DNA of 64,000 bases from Prorocentrum cordatum (GCA_963575745.1 CAUYUJ010019904.1:391001-455000); one strand, 5' to 3'. Positions 44,413-56,027 are shown, numbered from the stretch's first letter. Notes: generated from the letters alone by a model not told the origin. Translations and numbers: made by a program.

Positions 44413-44784
44413 ACTCTTTTCGCGCGGTGCGGGTGGGCCACTCGCCGCGCCGATGTGCGCGCGGCCCTCGGACGAGCGCGCCCAGCAATCGGAAGAAAAG
44501 AAAAGGAGAGAAGCAAGGTTAGGCGAGGCGCCAGCCCATCGCGGGGCAGTGGCTGGGACCGGCGCCGGGGCGCCGGGGCAGCGGGCGATGGCAGGCGGGG
44601 GCACACGCGCAGACACACTTTCGGTCGCAGCGGCCCAGCGACTCGCCAGGGCGTCAGGCGCCTGCACGGCTGGAGCCGTGCGCGCGCAGTAGCGTCAGAG
44701 AAAGGGGGAAAGAAAAGGACAGCGGCTGGCTTTGCGGCGGACAGCAGGACGTAGGACGCCTCGTGCACCGTCGGGATGACACAC

Positions 44785-44801
44785 TGACACAAAGACACAC
44801 A

Positions 44802-44848
<47 letters not shown>
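44785..44848. repeat. (CA)n microsatellite
   Basis: About 27 CA dinucleotides. Another (CA)n stretch lies at 45078-45108. Confidence 0.97.
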
Positions 44849-45076
44849 GTGGGGCTCAACACGTATGGATGCTCACACATCGGGCCACACACACGTGGAG
44901 GGAGTGATTCCGCTCATAGGGCTCCGAACTCGTATGGGGTTCCACGCACATAGGGGGTGTCAGAAATTCTTTTCCCGATTAAAGTAGGGTTCTACACACA
45001 GATCTTATTCCACACGCAAGCTCACAAGGCTCCACATATAGACTTTCACGAGGAAAGGCTCCCACGAACATTGCCC

Positions 45077-45107
<31 letters not shown>

Positions 45108-45115
45108 ACATGAAT

Positions 45116-47112
45116 CTACCTGTACGACCACCCTGCGGGTGATAAGGAGGTTATGGGGGGGAGAGAGGGGGGAACCAACATCTGGCTCAATCGATCTCAC
45201 TATCGATCTCACTCAACGGGACACCACGCGACACCACGGGACACCACGGGACACCTGTCGATCTCACGATCGATCTCACTATCGATCTCACTGTTTGGGA
45301 CACCACGGTCACCACGGGACACCTCGGGGCACTACGGGACACCACGGGACACCGCGGGACACCTCTCAGTCTCACTATCGGTCTCACTATCGATCTCACT
45401 CAACGGGACACCACGGGACACCAAGGGACACCACGGGACACCGCGGGACACCTTGGGACACCACATCTATCTCACTATCGATCTTACTATCGATCTCACT
45501 ATCGATCTCAATCAACGGGACACCACGGGACACCACGGGACACCTGTCAATCTCACTATCGATCTCACTATCGATCTCACTTGTTGGGACACCACGGGAC
45601 ACCTCGGGGCACCACATCGATCTCAGTATCGATCTCACTATCGATCTCACTATCGATCTCACTCAACGGGACACGCGGGACACCACGGGACACCACGGGA
45701 CACAGCAGGACACCGCGGGACACCGCCGGACAGACGGACGGACGGACGGGCGGGCGGGGGAGAATCATTTGCCTTGGCTTCGCCCTAGCAACGGCGGGCG
45801 GACACCACGGGAAACCACGAGACACCCCGGGACACCGCGGGACACCGCGAGCCACCCCCGGACGGACGGACGGACGGGCGGGAGGAGGAGATTCATTTGT
45901 CTTGACTTCGCCCTACCAACCGCGGACACCACGGGACACCACAGGACACCGCGGCACACCGAGGGCCACCGCCAGACGGGCCAGACGGGGAGAATCATTT
46001 GCCTTGACTTCGCCCAACCGGGAAATCGTTTCGTTTCGTTCGTGCCGTGCGTGCGGGCGAGGCGAAGCTGCGCGGGCGCGCGAGAGGAATGAACCCGCCG
46101 TTGCTAGGGCGAAATCAAGACAAATGATTCTGCCCCTCCCGCCCGTCCAGCGGTGTCCCGCGGTGCCCTGCGGTGTCCCGTGGTGTCCCGTGGTGTCCGC
46201 CGTTGCTAGGGCGAAGTCAAGACAAATGATTCTCCCCCTCCCGCCCGTCGGGCGGTGGCCCGCGGTGGCCCGCGGTGGCCCGTGGTGTCCCGTGGTGTCC
46301 CGTGGTGTCCACAATTGCTAGGGCGAAGGCAAGACAGATGATTCTCCCCCGACCGCCCGTCCGTCCGTCCGTCCGGCGGTGGCTCGCGGTGTCCCGGGGT
46401 GTCCCGTGGTGTCCCATGGTGTCCCGTGGTGTCCCAAAAAGTGAGATCGATAGTGAGATCGATAGTGAGATCGATTGGTGAGATCGATAGTGAGATCGAT
46501 AGTGAGATCGATACTGAGATCGATAGTGAGATCGACAGGTGTCTCGTGGTGTCCCGTTGAGTGAGATCGATACTGAGATCGATAGTGAAATCGATAGTGA
46601 GATCGATGTGGTGCCACGAGGTGTCCCGAGGTGTCCCGAGGTGTCCCGTTGAGTGAGATCGATAGTGAGATCGATAGTGAGATCGACAGGTGTCCCGTGG
46701 TGTCCCGTGGTGTCCCGTGGTGTCGCGTGGTGTCCCGTTGAGTGAGATCGATAGTGAGATCGATAATGAGATAAATGTGGTGTCCCGAGGTGTCCCGCGA
46801 TGTCCCGTGGTGTCCCGTGGTGTCCTATGGTGTACCGTTGAGTGAGATCGATAGTGAGACCGATAACGAGATCGAGAGGTGTCCCGCGGTGTCCCGTGGT
46901 GTCCCGTGGTTGCCCGTGGTGTCCCGTGGTGTCCCGTTGAGTGAGATCGATAGTGAGATCGATGGTGAGATCGACAAGTGTCCCGTGGTGTCCCGTGGTG
47001 TCCCGTTGAGTGAGATCGATAGTGAGATCGATTGAGTCAGATGTTGGTTCCCCCCACTCTCACACCCCCCACCCCCACAACCTCCTTATCGCCCGAAGTG
47101 TGGTCGTGTATA
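45116..47112. mobile_element. foldback-like palindromic element
   Basis: A nearly 2-kb inverted repeat centred near 46058. The arms are built of two satellite motifs, ATCGATCTCACT (12 bp) and GGGACACCAC (10 bp), in reverse complement on the right. Three 36-bp modules (GAATCATTTGCCTTGACTTC then GCCCT) sit on the left at about 45775, 45905 and 46003. Three inverted partners sit at about 46117, 46222 and 46332. Each left-right pair has its midpoint at 46053-46063. Both outer ends carry the same sequence inverted: AACCTCCTTATCRCCCG then GTGGTCGT. A unique core (46015-46070) lies at the middle. This is the architecture of foldback transposons known from other eukaryotes. No protein is encoded. A target-site duplication could not be recognised. 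Confidence 0.75.
46015..46070. other. core of the palindromic element
   Basis: AACCGGGAAATCGTTTCGTT then TCGTTCGTGCCGTGCGTGCG is the only long non-repetitive part of the palindrome. A homologous core (ACCAGGAAATCGGGTTCGGT then TTCG...CCGCGTGCGGG) begins the half-element at 52005. Confidence 0.75.
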
Positions 47113-47404
47113 TACATATATATATATGTGTGTATCCGTACACACGGGCTTCCACACACATAGAGGTCCACACAATGGGTGCCACACACATCCGCTACCA
47201 TGCCTTGACCATATTGTTGACAGCCACGGGCTCATGCAGATACAATTGTGAGTGGTAGGGGAAATAAACTTCTGTTACCAAAAAACGGACACGCGACTTG
47301 CCAGAAGATCTCGGCGCACCCGTGCTCATTGGCGCTATTGGGGTGTTCCGCGTGAGCCTACTGGAATCAAAAAAAATTGAACGGCAAAGGATTGATTCAC
47401 ATTG
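47113..47404. other. no gene seen
   Basis: TATA/TGTG simple stretch (47105-47135) followed by degenerate TCCACACACATAGAGG-like sequence. Confidence 0.5.
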
Positions 47405-47605
47405 CGAAGGACCCAACCATCTGCAGCTGCGAACGACACAGGATATGTCCCTCTCCACGTTTCTAGCGCGCCACGATAGGGATGGAGCAGGGGTTATTGC
47501 GGATGGGGGCCACGAAACGCGTGAAGGGCGTGCCGAAATAGGCGTGGAAACCACATGCGAACCCTGCCGCTGACGTCTCAGATGGAGTCCCCTGCGGGGC
47601 CTCGC
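47405..47605. repeat. isolated unit of the 100-bp repeat with shared flank
   Basis: GCGAAGGACCCAACCATCTG then CAGCTGCGAAC is shared with 37518-37552. It is followed by GGGGGCCACGAAACGCGTGA, then AGGGCGTGCCGAAATAGG, a unit of the 38150-39085 satellite. Confidence 0.75.
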
Positions 47606-49532
47606 AGCGTGTGAGGAGCGTGCCCCCTGGAAGCCCCCCAAACGGCACGGTCGGTGACAGGGCAGGCCGCACACCACTGGTATATGTTTCTGCACGCGCT
47701 TGGGGTCCACGCGCTGGCATCACATGGCTCGCGTTGGAGAGTTCAAGGCTCGGGTGAGTCTTATAAACGTTGTGAGTCACATCTTGGGGTAAGCCTGATT
47801 GTGTGGAGGGACTGGCTTCTCAAAACCACTAGCACAACTGGAAATGCAGGCCCTTGTGCGGTCCAATATAGAGCCCCAGGGCGCGCGACCGCAGCCCAAG
47901 CTGGCCGCCAGGCCTGCGCGAGATGGCCCAGCGTGGATCAGGATTGCCTCCTCCGGGACGACCCTCGTTTCGAAAAGCCTCCGATAACAAAATCTGCGAC
48001 TTGGCTCCCAGACCCCACGAGACCCCCAGGAAGGCCCCTCGAAGAGTCCAGGAGTGCTCGCAGAGAGCACCCGGCAAAATGACTCCGAGCAACACATTCG
48101 GTGAATATGCCCCCCTCCCGCCCTCTGCACCCCACCCCCAAGAAAGCCCCAATACTCACAAGAGGCCTCCCGACAGGCACTCAAAACGCCCCCAAGAAGC
48201 CCCAAACACGTCCAAGAGGCCCCCAAGGGGCCCAATAGCCCTCCAAGACATGCATTAGAGGCAGCGCAGCGGCCATGCAACGCTATGGTCACGAAGCGCT
48301 ACAACACCGCAACACTGCTTCCCCAGACGCTGCACAGAATTCCACATCGTGCTCCTGGCGGCGCGGCTTGCCGCGATAGCCAAGAACACGATTGCGAATG
48401 GCAGACTCTCGCGTGCATCGAGGGTGCGATGGAGAGATAGGAGGAAGAGGGAGACGGAGGGAGAGGTACACTACGTACCTGGGACGGTGGCGGAATTGCC
48501 CGAAGACCGCTGGATAATCATAGTCACAATACAGATATGGCGATTCAAACGATGGATACATAACATCATGGCTACGAATACGCCACACATGTTATGCACA
48601 TGATAGCTAGTATACGGCTTCGCGTAGTACTACCTCTACGTGAGATAGTAGTACGAGTCCCGCGACTGAGCAGTCTACACCCGCATGGTCGTGTTGCTAA
48701 TCAACGTACTTGTCATGATGGCGGTACGTAAAGGCAATGATGACGAAATGAGCCCTGCTTTGTCAGGCTCACTTACGCGGCACAGGGCCGCGCGAAATGT
48801 GCTCTTGGGCGGCCCGCCTACACGCGACAGGCTGCGAGTCCCCCATCCGCACCACCCCACCGGTCCAGAGAGGTCCCAAGGCAAGAAATTGGAGGCTTAA
48901 TCTCGAAGCTGGAGATCACAACCATAGCTTTAAGGTTGTGCCATGTTCACGAGGCCAGAATGTATGAATGTGTATATATATATATACATATAGATCGACA
49001 AGCTGGGAATTCGTATACCGCCCCCTTGGTTCCAGAAAGACTGGCTTTCAAAGCGGTGGATAATTATGAATCCCAACCTCGGGCTTGCGTCATCATCATT
49101 CCCCAACGCGCGAGGCGGCCAGCTCACTGCTAACTGCTCACACCAGCACGGATGGTGCCGCCGCCGACAGGCCCAGCCCTAGGAGCGGCAGTGTTTTTGC
49201 TGCGGCGCCGCGCCGCCACCGACCAAGAATAGGCATGGGAAAATCGCATTAGGTCACACAAGGTCGGGGTACAAATAAAGCTTCGCTTGCGGCTGTGTGC
49301 CTGCTGTTCTAGCTAGGGGCCGCGGGCCCTCAGAGTGGAGCTGGTGCACGGGAAACCCGGGCTAGTAGATAGCGTGCCGATGGAGGGCCGAAGCTGTCAG
49401 ATGTCGATTCGAAGGCGCCTACTAAGAACCCCCTGTGGCCCATTCGAAACGGATGGGAGCACCCCGATGACCCAGGACCGCTCGGATGTTGCATGTGAAA
49501 AGGGAGGCACTCAAAGTCCTAACAGTAGTCTG
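47606..49532. other. no confident gene
   Basis: A CCAAGAGGC-type stretch lies at 48010-48250. A consensus-like donor on minus (GCCGC|GTAAGTGAG, GT at 48776) follows a frame reading DSQPVACRRAAQEHISRGPV and could mark an isolated exon. TATATATA at 48971-48986. Remaining frames are unrecognised. Confidence 0.4.
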
Positions 49533-49709
49533 CGAGGCGGGAATGTATTCATACCCACCGCCTGGGAACCGACGTCCTGGTGCCCCGACGGGCGGTGGAT
49601 ATGGATGTCTTTTGGCCCCCGGGGGCCCGAATATGTCCATATCAACCGCCTGCTAAGGTCCCCGAAAATTGATCCTCCAGGCGGTGGTCATGCATACATT
49701 CCCGCCTCG
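49533..49709. repeat. 177-bp imperfect palindrome
   Basis: The outer arms 49533-49565 and 49677-49709 match in reverse complement at 30 of 33 positions (CGAGGCGGGAATGTATKCAT...). Inner arms GCGGTGGATATGGATGT and ACATATCAACCGC-type sequence also pair. The centre is the perfect 14-bp palindrome GGCCCCCGGGGGCC (49614-49627). All three levels share the same centre. Confidence 0.88.
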
Positions 49710-50079
49710 GATAGTCGAACTAAAGCACCACAAGGCCCAAGGCTCGTTGGAAACATGTCCTTGCGAACTGTACGACAATTGCTGTGTTGCAGCGCTAGCA
49801 GCGAGCAACATCAACCACTGAGCCAAACAGGCAACCGCCAGTACCAGACCTACAGCACGGGCGCATACCCAGGCACGTAATTTCTAGCTTCTGCTGCCGC
49901 ACCAGCAACAAGCCATGCACAGGAGACCTGGCCAAAACATGGCAAACAGGAGGAGTGAGGTCAGCCAAGGTCTGCTCCAGATCTTCGCTCCCCAGGGATC
50001 AGAAACCCCGAGCACCTAAGAGACGTCATACCCAAGAGCCCCGAAAAGCCAGAGATGTGAAGGTGTATGATCCTCCTGC
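49710..50079. other. no gene seen
   Basis: Unique sequence, frames unrecognised. Confidence 0.4.
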
Positions 50080-50735
50080 AACCAACACACCCTGCCAGAG
50101 ATGTCCTCGGCAGCCAAGCCGAAGGGAACGAGACGACGGGGCACCAAGGCAACTGGGCAACCGGACAGCGAGGCTGGAGACGAGCGGGCCAGGGACTACG
50201 GGGGGGCAAGGCGACGAGGCCGACAGCGCTCGGGGCACGAGGCAAGGCACGGGGAACACGAGACAGCGAAGCAACTGGCCAACCAATGGCCAGGAGGCAA
50301 AGGCACGGGAGAACCGAGGCAACCAGGTAATGGTCACGAGACAAAGAAGCAATCAAGAACCGACGCAATGAGCCGACCAGAAAAAGAAGGAACGAGACGG
50401 CGGGTAACGGATCACGCAATGGGCCAAAGGGGCGAAAAGGTAACGAGGCTGGCCGCGAGCGAGCCACGCATTCAGGCATCAGGGGCATGACGCCACGAAG
50501 AAACGAAGCCACGTGGTGCATCGTGGCAATGAACCATTGAACGAACACACGATACACAAAAGAGGCGATGGGCAACGGGCTGACTATGTCTTTGGGGCAC
50601 GAAGCGACAGGACACCGACGAGGCAACGATTGGGCCATGCAATGGAGCAACGAGGACACCTGGCAACAATACAAAGAGGGCGCAGGTAATGAGGCAACGG
50701 GGGTGGCAACGAGCGGGCTACGCGACTGGGCAACC
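50080..50735. repeat. degenerate GGCAACNGG-type repeat
   Basis: Purine-rich plus strand with recurring GGCAAC, ACGAGGC, GGGCAACNG and AACGAG words over about 650 bp. Minus frames give Val/Ala/Ser/Leu/Pro-rich artefacts. Confidence 0.6.
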
Positions 50736-51542
50736 CCCAACCAGAACCCCCTCTGGAAACCATGTAAGACACGCTATCGTTCTTCAGGATTGACGAGATT
50801 CGGTCCAGCAAATGCTCCTGCTTCTCCCATTTCAACTCGGACCGTCTAGGGCAATCAGGAAAGTTCCACGGGCCGTTCGGCGCCTCACCGCCTACACGGG
50901 CTGGGCTTCCGAAAAAGAGCACGTAGACGCAAGGGCACCGCTTAGCCCGGCTATCTTGAGGCCCGCGCACAGCACAAGCATCAGCCGCCGCCAGGTGCTG
51001 TCTACAGCTCGTCAAGCCTCGTCTGCGCTCGGTCTGTGGAAGTGCGCAGGCGCTTCGTCCCTGGATTGTGGCCAGCACTCAAGGTCACCAACACCACCAC
51101 CGCCACCATGCCAACTCATCACCACCGCTGCTATCTCTCAGTACCTAGTGTTACCCACCGCTATACCCCATCACTCACAAATACAACTATCAATACCAAC
51201 ACGACTGCCTATGCAAACTGCTGCCGACCTTGCCGCTTCTCGCGATTGCGCATGTAGCTTAACAATCAACATGTTATTTCAACAATTGTCTTGGGGTGGC
51301 CCCAGCCCTAATTCTTCAACGCGCAATCTGGGGACAAATATGTACTAAGTGAATGCAGGTTGGGCACTGCCTCCATGATGGCAACTACGTTCTGCACCAC
51401 AATCTGTCAAGCACATCGTAGCCGTCAGTACCGCTGCAAATACTGCCGCCAAGGCTGGGAAAGAAATCGTTCTGGTGAATAGCACCGTGACATACAAAGC
51501 ATAGCACGACCGTCATTGCCCCTGCATGCACTGAACCTTACT
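50736..51542. other. no gene seen
   Basis: Contains a CAC/ACC-rich stretch (51083-51190) and mixed sequence without recognised frames. Confidence 0.5.
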
Positions 51543-52058
51543 TCACCTGGCATCACAACATGGCAAATTCCACCTATTACCGTCTGCAACGCAATCCCCT
51601 TGTACCGCAACTGGCCACCACTGGAGTAGGAATATATCGTCCGCACTGGTCCCTGTAATGCGCATCAGGGCCTCGGGCGCAGCCATCCGCACCGCGCCCT
51701 CAGACAATCCATACTCCAAAACGTTCACAGCAGGACATAATACTGTTTCTCCTAACCGCCACTCTTCCCGCACCCTATGGCGGACAAGAAAGGGGGGATG
51801 GAAGCAAACGTTGAGTAGGACCTGAGGTCTAGAAGCACACCTTGCACCACCGTCCATAGTGTACATGACAGCCGATGCTCTGGTGAAGTGACGTATTAGA
51901 ACAAGGCCCACGCATAAGCAAACAACATCCGCCACCGCGCTTCCAGCGGTATGCATGCTCAATCGGAGGTTGGGGGGTGAGGTCCAAATGAAAGGGACAC
52001 CCCCCACCAGGAAATCGGGTTCGGTTTCGTGTGCGCGTACCGCGTGCGGGAGAGCCAT
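51543..52058 (-). CDS. unassigned open reading frame (171 aa)
   Basis: Not recognised. Composition is protein-like (VADVVCLCVGLVLIRHFTRA, then PQVLLNVCFHPPFLVRHRVR and AEGAVRMAAPEALMRITG-like stretches). The first 18 codons lie within the core of the half-element at 52005, so the given start is doubtful. A downstream ATG within MHTAGSAVADVV would avoid this. It may be part of the element's host-side flank or a chance frame. Confidence 0.25.
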   Translation of the reverse strand: MALPHAVRAHETEPDFLVGGVPFIWTSPPNLRLSMHTAGSAVADVVCLCVGLVLIRHFTRASAVMYTMDGGARCASRPQVLLNVCFHPPFLVRHRVREEWRLGETVLCPAVNVLEYGLSEGAVRMAAPEALMRITGTSADDIFLLQWWPVAVQGDCVADGNRWNLPCCDAR

Positions 52059-53037
52059 GGTGTCCCGATGGTGTCGCGATGGTGTCCCGATGGTGTCCCG
52101 AGGGTCTCGCGGTGGTGCCCCGATGGTGTCCCGATGGTGTCCCGATGGTGTCCCGATGGTGCCCCGATGGTGTCCCGATGGTGTCCCGATGGTGTCCTGG
52201 TGGTGTCGCGACGGTGTTCCGACGCTGTTCCGATGGTGTCACGATGGCGTCCCGATGGTGTCGCGATGGTGCCCCGATGGTGTCCGGATGGTGTTCCGAT
52301 GGTGTCCTGACGGTGCCCGGATGGTCTTGCGATGGTGCCCTGATGGTGTCCCGGTGGTGTCCCGATGGCGTCGCGATGTTGTCCCGATGGTGTCCGGATG
52401 GTGTCCCGAGGGTGTCCATGGTCTCACGATGGTGCCCCGATGGTGTCCCAATGGTATCCCCATGGTGCCCTGATGAAGTCCCGATGGTGTCCAGATGGTC
52501 TCACGATGGTGTCCCGATGGTGTCCCCATGCTGTACCCATGGTGTCCCTATGGTGCCCAAATGCTGGCCCGATAGTGTCCCCATGATGCCCCCATGGTGT
52601 CCCGATGGTGTTCCGATTGTGTCCCGATGGTGCCCCGACGGTGTTCCGATGGTTTTCCAATTATGGCACGATGGTGTCCCGATGGCAGTCCCTTGAAATC
52701 TGCATATGGAAAAATAGATAGTGAGATCGATGGATAGTGATACGGATGGATAATATGATCCATAATCAAAGATAGCAAGAGTGTGAAATAAATCCTGCGA
52801 CCGATTGCGGGTAAAAACTGTAAATTCATAGGGTAACCGATGGTGAAATAAATGGCGATATAGATATATAAGAACAAAGCACAGTGAGACCATGTGTGTG
52901 ATAGTGCGGCCGATCGTGACACCGGCGCATCGATACTGACACTGAGAGTGAGGCCGACAAGCCGGTAATGAGATCGATGTGGATATCGATAGCCAAACCG
53001 ATGGTGAGATCGACAGTGGAACCGATAGTGAGATGAG

Positions 53038-53071
<34 letters not shown>

Positions 53072-53352
53072 CGATCGATAATGAGATCGATTGTGAAATC
53101 GATAGCGAAACCTATAGTGAGGCTGGTACTGAGCTCGATCGACAAGTTGACGGATAGACCACAATGGCGTCTGTCCCGATGGTGTCCAGAATCAGGAAAC
53201 CGTCCCGATGGTATTCCGATGGTGTCCCGATGGTGCCGCTCATTTGTCCCCAGGGCGCCCCGATGGTGCTCCATCTTGACTGTCATCAATTAGTTTCCCC
53301 ACCCCCATCACCACCACCTCCCTATCACCCGAAAAATGGTCGCGCACGTATC
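52005..53352. mobile_element. half copy of the foldback-like element
   Basis: In order on plus: the core (52005-52057), an array of GGTGTCCCGATG (12 bp, 52060-52690), degenerate GATAGTGAGATCGATGG units (52710-53125) with a (TA)n insert (53041-53068), a short second GTCCCGATGGTG array (53163-53270), and the terminal sequence TTTCCCCACCCCC...ACCTCCCTATCACCCG...TGGTCGCGCACGTA (53290-53352). The same order and orientation are seen from the core to the right end of the 45116-47112 palindrome. No inverted partner lies to the left. Confidence 0.65.
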
Positions 53353-54389
53353 ATCATTGCTTTCTGCGCGTTCCGACATGGACAAAAAAACGAAACGGCA
53401 CCGCCACACCTACGGCACGACGGCGCTGGAATTTCGAGCACTTGCCCCGAGCGGCCTCGGCTCGTTATCGCGACGACCCGGCGTGGCGTCGGGAAACCGC
53501 CGCGCCGCGCCGGCGCCGAACCGCCCAAACACCGTTCGCAATAGCAGCGACATGGGCCCCACGCAATGGCAACGCGAGATTCCCAATCACACACATACGC
53601 CGCTTGCATCGCACAGCACCAGATGGCGCTGTTTGGCGGCACGCTGCCGCCGCTCGTCGTCTTACCTAACCCGGGGGCGCGCTCAACGCGCAAACCGCTA
53701 GCGTTTTCCAGAACAGCGTCGCCGCACCCCGTCGAAGCGACATGCGTCGCGCTGGCCATCGTCGCGGCGTTAGTCTCCACCGCGTTCTAGGATGTTTGGT
53801 AAAACTGATGGATCTCCCCGCTTCCAGAACTGGCGCGGGCTTCCACTTGCGGTCCCCTCGCTCCTGCCCTTGCCTCCTGCTTGCTCGCTCTCGCTCCTTC
53901 TCTTCTCACCGCCGCTTGGCGGCTCAAGCCTTTTCGAAGGCCAAGCGGGGGGTCGGCCTCAGTTGGCCTAAGGCCGGGCCCCGGGACCGGGGCCAGAAGA
54001 CTTTCAGGGCCTGGGACCAGATCTGAAAGGGGGCGCCCGCGGCCGCGTGATGCCGCGCCTGGCGCCGCGCGGCTGGGGGGCGGCGGCGACGCTGCCCGCG
54101 GGCGCGCAGCTGCGCAGCGGCGAGGGGCCCGGGCGCCGAGCGGCGCCGGCTCACGCCAGCCGCGGAGCACCCGAGGGCGAGGTGGCAGCCGCCGAGGCAA
54201 GGCCGCCGCCCCCCCCCGCCGAGCCAGCGGCCAGGCGCGAGCCCGCGCCGGCGCCGGCTCGACGCCAGGCGAGGGCGGCAGAGCGCGCGCGCGCGCGCCG
54301 GGGCCCGCCTGGAGGAGCTGCCCCGGGGCCTCGGCGCCGCCGCCAGCCGGCGGGCGCTACGGCCGCGCTGCAGCCCTGCTGCTGACCCT
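53353..54389. other. no confident gene
   Basis: GC-rich. The plus frame upstream of 54390 is Arg/Gly/Ala/Pro-rich and probably 5' untranslated or non-coding flank of element 3. Confidence 0.5.
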
Positions 54390-55860
54390 CGCGGTGGCGG
54401 TCGAGGCCGCCGACGCCGACCACGAGGCCGAGTACATGTACTACGACGACGTGTCGGACGTGGACATGAAGGCGTTCTGGCTCGACGGCACCGTGGTCCC
54501 CTCCTCGCGCGTGGACACTCTGCCGATCAGAGCGCACCCCGCAGGCGAGCATGCTGCTCCCGCGGGAGGTGCCGGAGGGGGTCCGCCGCGCGAGCGCTCC
54601 GCGCCGCCGGCCGACCCACCTCCCCAAGGCCCGACCCACACCCCCCCCCCGACCCCTCCGACTCGGACTCGTCGTCCTGGATCAGGGGTTGGGGTTTTTT
54701 CGGCATCAGTTGGAGGGACATCGGCAACCGCGCCCACTTGATCGCCGAGGGGATGGGCGGGGGCACTTTCAGGGCTGTTGGGAGCTTCAGGTCTGCCTTT
54801 TCGACTCGCGAGGCAGGAGGTTGGCTGAGCTCCGACGGCGGCTGGGTGCTGTACATGGCAGAAGATGGGCCTCTACCTGTTCGGCTCCGCGTGGCCGCTC
54901 GTCGCCGGGCTCGTGGCGATCCTCTCCGGCACCGGCGTGATCGCGCTCCTGGCCCACAGCCTGAGGACGCTCTTTGCCCCCTGCAGCTGGGCAGCTTGGA
55001 CACGCGGTCTGGCGCTGGCATGCTGCCCCTGCCCACGGCGCAAGACGCCTGGCGAGGCCAAGCTTGACAAGCTGGTCCCGCCGGCGGCCCCGCCCCTCAC
55101 CGACGTGGCATGGCATGGCCCAGCCGCGGGTGCAGACCCGACCACCGATTGGTACCGCAAGAGCATCAAGGAGGGCAGGGGCTCCAAGCGCGGCCAGAAC
55201 GACCTCTTGATCAGGGTCGACTACCGCGTCGCGCGGCTCAAGCTCAACATGAAGTCCCCGGAGCGCATCAACAGCCAGGGACTGCGGGTCGAGCGCGACT
55301 CCATGAAGGGCGCGAGCGACAAGGGCTTCCGGCGCGAGCTCGAGCAGCGCGACCCGCGCTGGCTCCACCTGTGCCGCTCCGCCGGTTGCACGGGGTGCAA
55401 GGGGCGCGAGAACGAGCTGCACTGCAAGGAGTACGCCGCCCTCGACAACGAGGCTATCGTGGACCTCGGCGACTACTCGAAGTTCACACCCTGCCGGATC
55501 TTTGTTCGGCTCTGGCGGTGGTTGGGCTGGACCTACAAGCTGCTGCTGTACGTCATCTCATGGCTTTCGTGTTGCGGGGCGTGCATCTGCCGCCGGCGAC
55601 GCCGCCGTCGCAAGACTGGCGATGCGGAGCCTGGCGTGCAGGGGTCCGTGGCGAGGCTACTCGACCAGGAGTCCGAGTCCGAGGTGGACGTCGAGGACAA
55701 CCCCTGCGAGGCAGTGAAGGTGGGGCTCATGACCAAATGCAGGATGCGTCCACTGGCGCCTGAGGGCTGTCGCGATGCCGCTCGCGGTGAGCCGACCGCG
55801 TTGTTGGTGGAGGACGGCCGAGCCTCGGACCTCACGCCCCCCAGCGAGGGGAACGCGACC
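54390..55860 (+). pseudogene. element 3 N-terminal membrane/Cys-rich segment
   Basis: Coding passes through several frames. RAAALLLTLAVAVEAADADH then EAEYMYYDDVSDVDMKAFWL (54365-54485) looks like a signal peptide and acidic ectodomain. SSWIRGWGFFGISWRDIGNR then AHLIAEGMGGGTFRAVGSFR (about 54680-54800) follows in another frame. LYLFGSAWPLVAGLVAILSG (54870-54930, a likely membrane helix) and WYRKSIKEGRGSKRGQNDLL (55150-55210) share the next frame. A second membrane-like stretch, YKLLLYVISWLSCCGACICR, precedes an Arg-rich run (55535-55610). No named domain. A structural, perhaps membrane-associated, product of the element is inference. Confidence 0.45.
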
Positions 55861-56000
55861 TTGCCTATGCGAGCACCACAGGCAGATCTACATGGTCTTA
55901 CGCTATGGCGAGAAGTGCTCCCAGGTAACGTGCTTCCGCGAGGCGGTGGGCATGGCCTCAGGAGTACCACTCTGCCTGCAGCACCTCGGCGGCGACGCGG
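55850..56000 (+). pseudogene. element 3 Cys/His segment
   Basis: PCLCEHHRQIYMVLRYGEKC then SQVTCFREAVGM and GVPLCLQHLGGDAAKALND. The cysteine and histidine spacing (Cys, His-His, Cys, Cys, Cys, His) suggests metal binding. The frame differs by one from the upstream segment; the shift is near 55860. Confidence 0.45.
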
Positions 56001-56027
56001 CCAAGGCGCTCAACGACACTCCCACGG

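Noticed and set aside
45139-46321. Long plus frames rich in Ile-Ser-Leu-Ser and His-His-Gly-Thr-Pro-Arg
   Set aside because: They are translations of ATCGATCTCACT and GGGACACCAC arrays and reappear inverted on minus in the other arm.
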